From contig NC_132891.1 of NCBI RefSeq assembly GCF_030463535.1, positions 11,691,949 to 11,755,948 of the forward strand: a stretch of 64,000 nucleotides of DNA, given 5' to 3'. The notes under the pieces are model-generated. The model did no database searches and was not told the DNA's origin. It was given only the letters and a program-made list of their open reading frames with translations. Below are positions 55,701 to 64,000 of the stretch, one piece after another. A program made the translations under genes and the position numbers. Numbering within the stretch: the stretch's first letter is position 1; each line of letters begins with the position of its first letter. Origin of the DNA: Salminus brasiliensis (lineage: Eukaryota; Chordata; Actinopteri; Characiformes; Bryconidae).

Positions 55701-57726
55701 AAAAAGTGATAAGCAATGGGCTATGTAGTCCTTGGTAGGTGTGATATTGTGCTTATTCATTTTACCTGTTCCCTGAACTTTCAGTGAGAACAAAATCAAG
55801 GCCTGGAATCAGGTCTGAGTGTCTTAGTGTAAATATATTTAATGTATGTATTAGTATATTTCTAATACACTCAGTTTTTTGGTCAATGTAAGATCATGTA
55901 AAATATGGATTTAAATACATCTGCAGTAGCATGTTTAAAGTCTACCTAAATATATGACATAATGCCATTTTAGCACATTTAGGAACACAGCTAATTAATG
56001 TTGGTTGCTTTTGTTCTATTTCTGCACAATTAAATAATAATAAGTATAAAGATAGTTGCTCTATTTTAGCACTCTTTAAGTGCACTGATCATTTAGTCTG
56101 CTTTAGCATGGTGAGGTTTTATATACTTTTTTCACTAGAGGAACCACCTTAAATTGTTGTATTCAATCACTTTCTAAAACCCCTGCATTAGATAGAAGGG
56201 TATACAAAAACAGCATTGAGCTGTGGAGCCCCTAAGTTGTGTCTTCTGTCATGACGGGAGCTTCATAGAATACCTTTGAGATACGTGACCCACAGCTAAT
56301 CTTCCAGCTGTTTAATGCCTAAAGTGAATCTTATCAGCTCATGTACTGAGTCCCAAAACCAAAAACATTCGATACATAAAAAATGCCACTGTATGATAGA
56401 ATCTTCAGTATTAACGTTGGACACCAAACCATAATTATGCTGACATAAATAGAAACATCAATTTGTGTGGAAGCATAGCCTGTTTAGAAGGACCGGCTCC
56501 CCAATGAGGAAAGAAAAACCTAGTTTTCCCTCATTGACTTTTCACTCAGGAACCTGAGAGAGTAGGGGATTCTGAACATTGCTGGACTCATCAATCAATG
56601 TTCCTGACCTACATCACAAGACATTGTGTCCAACATGATAACACCACAAAGCCATGACCTCAACATTGTATGAGGAATGTGTGTTTCACTTAATTACACA
56701 ATAAGTGAGGAACTGAGGATAATGGGATTGAACAATTGCAGTCAACTGTCTTCTGATAGATCCAACGTACAATCGGAAAAGAACCTAAAAGGAACAATAA
56801 GGAGACACCACCACTGTGAGCTTATCCGGTACTGTGCTGACGTACAAGAACAAACTAATGACATAAGTTTACTCTCTTGTCCTGGAATCATTGGTGAAAA
56901 AGCCTTTTAATGTCCAGAAGTGAGCAAAGAAAATAAAAAGACTTTAGGCCAAGCAAACTGTTTGCTGGTGGAAGTACGCAGTAAGGGAGGAGCACCTTCC
57001 TCCTCCCCTATTGTAAATGAGGGTCTCTCTCCTGTCCGCACACCCAGCAGGAGCCCTTATTTGGAAGAATAATGCTGTTATTATGAACCCTGCTGAGGAC
57101 AGAGGATGCAGCACAAAGCAGAGCAAACAGGACACACAGTTACCAGGTCTAGTCCCCACGGCCCGAAGGCCTCGCCGCTCATACATGGCAGCATTGTTCT
57201 GGTGAACTGGCATGCAGACGCAACTCAGGTAAGGAAAGCTGCAGACGTCTAAACGTAGACAACCAGGTCAGCTAAAAAAAATCCAAATACAAAAGGTCTT
57301 TTAGTAACAGGAAACTAATAGGAACTAACACTTCTCTGTGTTAAGGAGTATCTGGCCTCATCAGCGCACACACCAAGGCAATGTTAGGTTGCCCCCTAGT
57401 GGAGCTCTGAGAACACACAACAGGACAGTTGAGCCACAAAGTCAATGAGTTCAGCTACAGAGTCATAGACCTCAATTTTCTCATATAATCAGGATTATAA
57501 TCTCATCCACACTCTTTAGAAATCTCTTAACAGGATTAGACTCATATTGTTATGTCTTTTCACCTGACTTTCAGCTCAGGTTTTCGTGATCCTGGTTAAG
57601 GAGTCTGCCGCTCTCTCTCAGACATAACACAACATAGAACTTCCCCCAGCAGCATTAATTTGAAGTAATGGTTCTCTGTATGACTTTATCAGCCCCTCAC
57701 ATCATTCTGGAGGACTCTTCCTATGG
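55701..57726. other. Intergenic, no gene seen
   Basis: Contains a weak fragment of the intron MITE family at about 56205-56280 ('agcattgagctgtggagc'). Nothing else recognised. Confidence 0.5.
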
Positions 57727-57729
57727 TTT

Positions 57730-57761
57730 GGGTTAGGGGTTAGGGTTAGAGGTTAGGGTTC
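57730..57761. repeat. Short telomere-like GGTTAG run
   Basis: Four imperfect GGTTAGGG units. Probably simple sequence. Confidence 0.6.
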
Positions 57762-57780
57762 AGTGGCTTCAGTTCAGTTT

Positions 57781-58075
57781 GTGGGCATTCATTTACGCAC
57801 AGATCTCTAGGTCCCACCACAGTATTTCAGTTGGGTTGAGGGCTTTTGACTGGGCCACTCCAAGACCTTGATTTTTCAGCTAAAATAAAATAATCTGTTG
57901 AAGATTTGTTGGGTTATTGTCTTGTTGCATGGCCCAATTTCATGCTGCTTTAGCTGGTAGATATATGTAGTCACATGTGGCTCTGTGAATACTTTGGTGT
58001 CCAGTGGAGTTCATGTTTTCTGCTTGTGAATAATCTTTCTCACTATAGATCGATGGACTTCGATACCAAACAATA
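57781..58075 (-). pseudogene. Tc1-like transposase remnant, antisense
   Basis: On the minus strand, NWAMQQDNNP (about 57920-57945) matches the second catalytic D block (MQQDNDPKHT), and further on 'LGVAQSKALNPTEILWWDLE' (frame-corrected, about 57785-57860) matches WPSQSPDLNPIEILWRDLK. Several frameshifts and stops. An old dead copy of a Tc1 lineage different from 18877-20457. Confidence 0.7.
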
Positions 58076-58429
58076 AAAATATGGAGAATCAAGCTTAAGT
58101 TTACCTACACCACCCTAGTTTTATTTTTGGTGAGGTCCATTTTTTTAAATAAGAAGCTAAGCGATTATTATTGATAATAGTGTTTTAATACACAATAATT
58201 TTTTCTGACTGACATTTTTATTGATATGCCTGTTTTTTGACAAACATCTTGAACTAAAAAAAATGTGATAATATCTGCTTAATTGAGTAAAGCAGATATA
58301 TTTTATTGGTCTGTTTACCTTCAGCTTCTGATTTCCCACGCTATTGCAGTCAGTTTAGCAAGGGAGCAGTTACAGCAACATATTTGAGCCAACTTGATCA
58401 GCACTGTGTTGAATAGAGATGTAGTTGAC

Positions 58430-59250
58430 TCTCGATTTCAATTTTTAAACTGTAAAAAACTGACCAGTAATATTACAGTGAAATACTGGCAGTGTAGAGA
58501 TTCCGATTTTACTGGCTTTCTCATTTACAGCATTTTGCCGCTTCATTAAACTCCAAATTGTATTTACCATATTTCACAACTGCGAAATTAACTGCACCCA
58601 ACTGTTATATAAAATAATAATAATATTTATGATTATTTTTATCACGTCTTCTAAACGGTGATTGGCGGATAAAGTGTGTGGAAACCCTGTCACCAGTAAC
58701 ATCTACAGATATAAAATCCAAACACACTACAGCCACATGGCACAATAACTTGCATAACACAGAATTTACAGTAGGTAGATCCTACCTCCCAGAGTCCTCT
58801 GCTTCTGCAGACCTCTTAAACTCGCCCCTCTAGGGCTACACAGCACGTGAAGGGTGGAGCTAATCACTTAATGCATGCTGGGAGTTAATCAGGACTTGAC
58901 AGTGTTCAGTGTTAGTTTAACACTGCTAATTTAACACTGTTTTAATATCATCTCTTTGCTGAGTTAGAGGAAACTGAGTGAAAAAAGGAAAGCTGAGAGA
59001 ACTCTCACCAGTGCTGAATTAACCAATTAATCCTTGTGTCACAAATGCATTCATCTCAGAGTAAAGCTGTAAAGAGACAAATATAATAATGCTGTTGTAA
59101 TTGGCTGTTCATTTACAGCCAGAATGACTTTCACAATAGAGTTGTTTTTAGTTGACTGTTGTTTACTGTTAAAAAAAGCTGATAGTTTACAACAGTTGTT
59201 TACAAAAAGAGCAACTTTTAAAAAGTACTCTAATTTGTTACACCTAAATA
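58430..59250 (+). repeat. Duplicated repeat block, copy A
   Basis: 'ccagagtcctctgcttctgc', 'gggtggagctaatca', 'ttgacagtgttca', 'catctctttgctga' and 'agtgctgaat' occur in the same order as in 62410-63490. Contains several 'tttacag' and 'ctgtaaaa' motifs typical of a fish non-autonomous element family. Confidence 0.75.
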
Positions 59251-59469
59251 CATTTGTTTTCTCAAATAATGTATGATTTAGGTGAAGTCATACGTTGTGA
59301 CTTATCAATCAACAAATGTCTTATAACCCAAAGACAAAAAACATCATTCAAATTAAGTATAAAGATCATTTATTTTAAAGACCACAGACCATGTTACTTT
59401 GTTAAAAAAGAAAAAAAAAAAAAAGAAAAAAGCAAATATAACAAAGCATGTTTTGTACTTTGTACTGTA

Positions 59470-59684
59470 GGGGGCAGTGGTGGCTCAGCGGTTAGAGCGC
59501 CGGGTTATCGATAACAAGGTTGTGGGTTCAATTCCCAGGCTTGGCAAGCTGCCTTTACTCTCTCTGCTCCCCGGGCACTGGAGTTGGCTGCCCACCGCTG
59601 TGTGTGTGTTCACTACCATAGATGGGTTAAATGCGGAGGACACGTTTCACTGTACAGTGACAAATACGTGCACCTTTAATTTTG
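59470..59684 (+). mobile_element. tRNA-derived SINE, near full length
   Basis: Pol III A-box 'tggctcagcggttagagcgc' (59481-59500), B-box GGTTCAATTCC (59525-59535), family body 'ctggagttggctgcccaccg' and tail 'acagtgacaaatacgtgcac'. Preceded by an A-rich run (59405-59433). Confidence 0.9.
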
Positions 59685-60349
59685 TTGGTAAATTTTATCA
59701 CCTGTTCTCAACCTATTCTGCAGATTCTGTACAGAATAAAACTTAATTGGGTTAGAACAACCTAGAACATCTTACTAATTTAATAGAAGTTAACAGCTGA
59801 AAGCAAAGAATATAGATGCATGCTATTACTCTGACAGCATAACTGTGCATTAAAGCAAAAGTGAACACCACAGGACATAGAGTCACACTCAGCAACACAG
59901 AAAACAGCAACGTGCCCTTACAGGCTTCAACACAAGGGCCTAGCAATCAATCATTACATAGACCACACCTTAAGCCTAAGAGAAGGTACCCTGGGGGAAT
60001 GATTACACGCTGACGGTGACTGAATGAGCAGGACATTCCCAATATGCAAATAAGTGATACCATGAGCAATTGGAAGTGTGTCAACAAAATACTGAAACAG
60101 CACAGCACAGCACAGACTCAGTTATCGGACCTGTTGAGAAACATCAGTATGAGAGAAATGAGTAAATCCCACATCAGTGCATTGTACCATCACTGTTAAT
60201 TCACCAATGGCAACTGACTAAACTCGGTCATTATAAGTTAATGGAACTTAAAACCCCTTTTTAATATCTAAAAATTAATAACCGATATTCTGTCAAACTC
60301 AAAACTCGCTAAACAATGTGAGATATATTCAGACTTCATTAAAGAGTTT
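59685..60349. other. Intergenic, no gene seen
   Basis: Unique sequence with a short CAGCA run at 60098-60114. Nothing recognised. Confidence 0.5.
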
Positions 60350-60730
60350 TTGTGTACAACAGACGGGCTTCACTTTCAGAGTGTGGTAAAAGCAGACAGC
60401 TAAATCTGATATGATGTTATGAGGTCATGTGACATTAAAACCTTTGGTAGTGCTTTTAGGTTAAGGGGGATGTTACTTGCTTTTGGACAAACTGAACTAA
60501 ACAGGTTTGAACTAGAAATTTAAATTTTTCAATTAGACCAGTGACCAAACAAAGTGCACTGATGCTGGATTTAATAGCTTTTAAACTCAGTGTTGTAGCA
60601 TTTCTTTTATATTGATTCCTGGCATACTTTGCATACTGGGTGTGTCCTCCAGGCAGATATACTCACTGTCAATGTGTTTTGCACATTGCTTTGCACTGTG
60701 GTCTTCATCCTTTTGCTAACACATACTTAT
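60350..60730 (+). repeat. Upstream repeat unit, copy 4
   Basis: First half (60350-60550) is inverse to 51415-51655. Second half ('actgggtgtgtcctccaggc', 'cactgtcaatgtgtt') matches unit copy 1. Confidence 0.6.
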
Positions 60731-62409
60731 GGTTTCCATGTTTGGCAAATAATTAATATTAATCAATATTGATACTAAACAAAGAAAACAAGTGATGAAT
60801 TACCTCAAACATTTAAGAGAAGTTCAAGGATTTAATCTCTTTATGCAGTTTTTCCAGCAGGCTAAAATATTATTGCAAGCTTCTAAAAGTTGCATCTATC
60901 TTATCCCTAAAATGTCCTATCCCTATCCCTTGGTTTATCCATAGCCAAGGCCTCCAGATCATTATCACCATCGGTTTACAGAGCACATGTGTTAAACATG
61001 CTGTAATCGCTTGTTTCCAGAAGTTAATCTTGCTGACTGTAAATACTGTTTATCCGTGCAAAAAAGCAAGTCATGAGCATCTCTTATACACCACAGTGAT
61101 GCTAAAGCTAATGAAAGATGACATTGTGCTCGGGATGACAGACCCCTCTTCATGCATTCTATATATTTGTCTTTAACATGGTGTGAGGTCACATGTACAG
61201 AGAGGGTGCATGGGGTGGGGGTTTTAGTTTTTGATGACTGTTAAGGGTTTGTGTTTGCAATCCCCTCCCCCCAGATTATGATTGTTGCCAGATTTACGAT
61301 TTGATTGCTCTATTATATCTGATTAAAACCTTGAAGGGCTGTATAATTAGCCCGGACCAGACCACAGAAAACTCGAAACCTCCCTGGCAGTGAAACTGTA
61401 AACCTCTTATCTAAGCCATCAGCAGAGTACGATGTTGCTGTGCCCACTCCACTCTGCCTCTTCTCACTGAAACCCATAAAATGATACAACAAGGGCTACA
61501 AATGATAGTAATCACTACCGGACTGCTGCATTATCCACTCAACTCAGGACTTCTGTGTCACAGGCCACCGACTTGATTCTGACAGCAGTCACTGAGGCCC
61601 TTTGCTATGACCCAGAGCAAAGAGCAGCAACGGGATTAGCATCTCCAGAGAGGCAGCGACAGTGTATTATCCCATGCACCTCCATTTAACCTCGGTCCTT
61701 CTCTGATACTCAGACGAAGGCCGTTGTCTGCCCTCATCAATTTAAACTCAGAGAGTCACTTATTTAAATAAACGGCCAAGAGGACACTCCAGCCACCTCG
61801 TGGCTCAGGCTGCATAACTGCAGAACTAGGCCACAATTCAGAAGCCTCTGCTTATTTGCGTCTCTGCTTGAAATCTGCTGTTGCGCATGATTTTTTCCTT
61901 ACTGATCACCTGATGGCGAGACGGAGTCACTGCTGACATCAGGGAAGTGGCACTTTTTTCCCCTATGAAAAACAGTGGTTTGTCAAACATGGACGTTCAC
62001 GATCAGGACGTAATTGCATTCTGCTTAGCAGCTGGCCAAACACGGAGATTACGGCGTAGCATTTGTTTTAAATGGTCCAGCGCTGCACAGTGCAGCAGTG
62101 TTGACACACACAGAATGGCCCTTCTGTGTCTTTGACAGGATTACACAGCAAAGGGTTTCCAATTAGCCTGTTTCCATAACAGCAATGGCACACTTCATGT
62201 CTTGCAGATATTGCACAGAGTGATCTGGATCATGTGAAACCAAACTGGATGTAGCATGGCCAAAGGAAACAGGGGAGTCAGATGTTAGGGTAGGGTATTG
62301 CTGCCCTGTACACTGTAGGTTGAGTCTACTTTTAAAAAGTTGGGAAACGTTTCAATGTAGTTCAAGGTATGCCCACTAAACTGATTTACTATAAAAAAAA
62401 ATATATAAA
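60731..62409. other. Intergenic, unique DNA
   Basis: No exon or repeat recognised. 61240-61700 is repeat-free, of balanced composition, and could be regulatory. Confidence 0.45.
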
Positions 62410-63530
62410 TAAATGGCAGAACTGACCGCTGGGTTTTAGATATCGCTGTAATTTATTACTTTTACAGTATTATGCTGCTATAAGACATTTTCCTTAATAT
62501 TTATGTACAATGTTAAAAATTAAACACCTTGCATTTTTCAGCATATTGGATATACATATCCAGCTGGCATTTACACCACATCATGTACTTAAAGCCAGCT
62601 AGAAGTGCAACAAAGAACAAACATGGAGTTTTTAAGGTCTTTTTCTAAACTAATACTTTAGTATGGTAGTGTTTATCATTTACAGATGAAGAACACACTG
62701 GAGAAGTGTTCTATACAGGACATGACTAATGAAAAAGGCAACACCTCCACCACTACATTGTATACAATTACTATACAGATATACAGTAAGTAAAGCTTTC
62801 CCAGAGTCCTTTGCTGCTGCCGACCTCTTAGACGCTCCCTTCCAATGCTACACAGCAAGTGTAAGGGTGGAGCTAATCTCTTAACACTCTGGCAGTTAAT
62901 CGGTACTTGACAGTGTTCAAGGTTAATTTAGCTCTTTCAGGGCTGGTTTTCCAGAATCTCAGAATCAGAATCTCTTTATTTCACCAAGTATGTTACACAT
63001 ACAAGGAATTTGTCTTGGTGAGAGCAACACGTATGACAAGTAACAAAAACACAGAACACAGATTATTTACAGCATTAAACTAAAGGAAAATTACACTAAA
63101 CAATAAATAGGATAGGGGATAAATTTTAAAAAGTAAAAAGTAAAAAATTCCAGCTAGAGAGTTAAGTTTAACACTCGAAATTAAACACAGTGTTGTAGCA
63201 TCATCTCTTTGCTGACTGAGGGGAAACCAAAAGCTAAGGTAACTCGGACTAGTGCTGAATGAAATCAATAATTATGAGGATGAGAAGCTAGAATGCAAGA
63301 TGCAAGAACTTCAACACAAGGAACTGCCACTAGCTACTACCACACCAGCCCCATACCACTTTTCTCCTGCATCACAGTGCATTCATTTCCCAGTAAAAGC
63401 GCTGTCTGTAAAATGTGCTGCTAATTTACAACAGTAAGCTGTTTTCTAAAAGTAGCATAGACAATACTGTTGAAAATGACTGTTAATTTACATCAATTCT
63501 TTACAATGAAGGCTCCCCTTACAGTTGGGA
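62410..63530 (+). repeat. Duplicated repeat block, copy B, interrupted
   Basis: Relative of 58430-59250, split by a retroelement-type fragment at 62957-63165. Confidence 0.7.
62957..63165. mobile_element. Retroelement-type fragment inserted in copy B
   Basis: 'cagaatctctttatttcacc' (62966-62985) followed by 'acatacaaggaatttgtctt' is a sequence type found scattered in fish genomes, usually as a short retroelement 3' end. Absent from copy A at the equivalent place. Confidence 0.6.
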
Positions 63531-64000
63531 AGTGTTATTCATGCTTTGAGCCACCCCTAAATGACAACCTTTGCATGCATTTCTTTGCAAATGACAACCA
63601 GATGCATTTCTGGACAAGTTGAGAAATATAGAACCGTCACTGAAAGTGAAAGAGTCATGTGGACTGAGGCGGTAGAGTAATATTGCTGGAGTTTACAGTG
63701 ATATGACTCTGGTTATGCAGTTCTTGCACGTGCTGTCCTGCCCGCTTCACCAAAGTTACATTGTGTAGTGACTGGCAAGCCAAGCCCAGACTGGCAATGA
63801 CAGAGACACTATCCTCCTTCTTACAGTCAGTGGAGAATTAATATGATTTTGAATCTGTTATTTTAAGGTAAAAATGCTACAAGTTGCTTTAAGTAAACTA
63901 TCAGTTGTAAAGTAAAGTAGAACACATGTATAGTGAACGAACAAATGTTAGAAAGCGTAAGTAATATTGGCTTGAAAAATGCTATTATTCCATATCTAGT
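63531..64000. other. Intergenic, no gene seen
   Basis: Unique sequence to the window end. Nothing recognised. Confidence 0.5.

Noticed and set aside
57730..57761. Interstitial telomere or chromosome fusion scar
   Set aside because: Only about four imperfect units, within the range of ordinary simple sequence.
59470..59684. Possible tRNA gene
   Set aside because: Has A and B boxes but does not fold as a cloverleaf and continues into a SINE body shared with 38195-38462.

Overview
The window looks like nuclear DNA from a teleost fish, probably an otophysan and perhaps a characiform. It has GT-AG introns, vertebrate-type exons, a dense mix of Tc1/mariner elements, small inverted-repeat elements and tRNA-derived SINEs, and AT/GT/GATA microsatellites. 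The order-level guess rests on remembered repeat types and is only an inference.

I can support one protein-coding gene: a complete slc2a1 (GLUT1 facilitative glucose transporter) on the minus strand. Its start codon is at 48931 and its stop codon is at 36750-36752. Ten coding exons of 18, 96, 161, 241, 163, 188, 105, 102, 204 and 201 nt join to 1479 nt, i.e. 492 codons plus stop, the same length as human GLUT1. All nine introns are GT-AG. The 5' leader carries three short uORFs. The upstream region (49190-49320) has two CCAAT boxes and three clustered ACGTG hypoxia-type cores. A polyadenylation signal lies at 36261-36266. Introns 1, 2, 4 and 6 hold transposon-derived DNA, and one element ends 19 nt before the intron 4 donor boundary.

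Positions 1-36200 (downstream of the gene) contain no exon I can recognise. They hold an almost intact Tc1/mariner element (18877-20457, 213-bp terminal inverted repeats, transposase broken by one frameshift), a doubly deleted Tc1 element (11471-12207), older Tc1-like remnants (4422-5230, 6787-7470), a 633-bp element with perfect 14-bp inverted ends (24789-25421), a 16-bp minisatellite (24004-24115), other dispersed repeats, microsatellites, and a few unique stretches that could be cis-regulatory.

Positions 49330-64000 (upstream of the gene) also lack recognisable exons. They are largely built from related non-autonomous repeats: four copies of one unit near 49.6, 51.8, 55.4 and 60.6 kb, a duplicated block (58.4-59.2 and 62.4-63.5 kb) whose second copy carries a later insertion, a SINE, and a Tc1-like remnant.

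I found no clear sign of a new biological system. The most useful observations are the slc2a1 promoter and leader architecture, residue changes at positions 284 and 429, and the layered transposon history.
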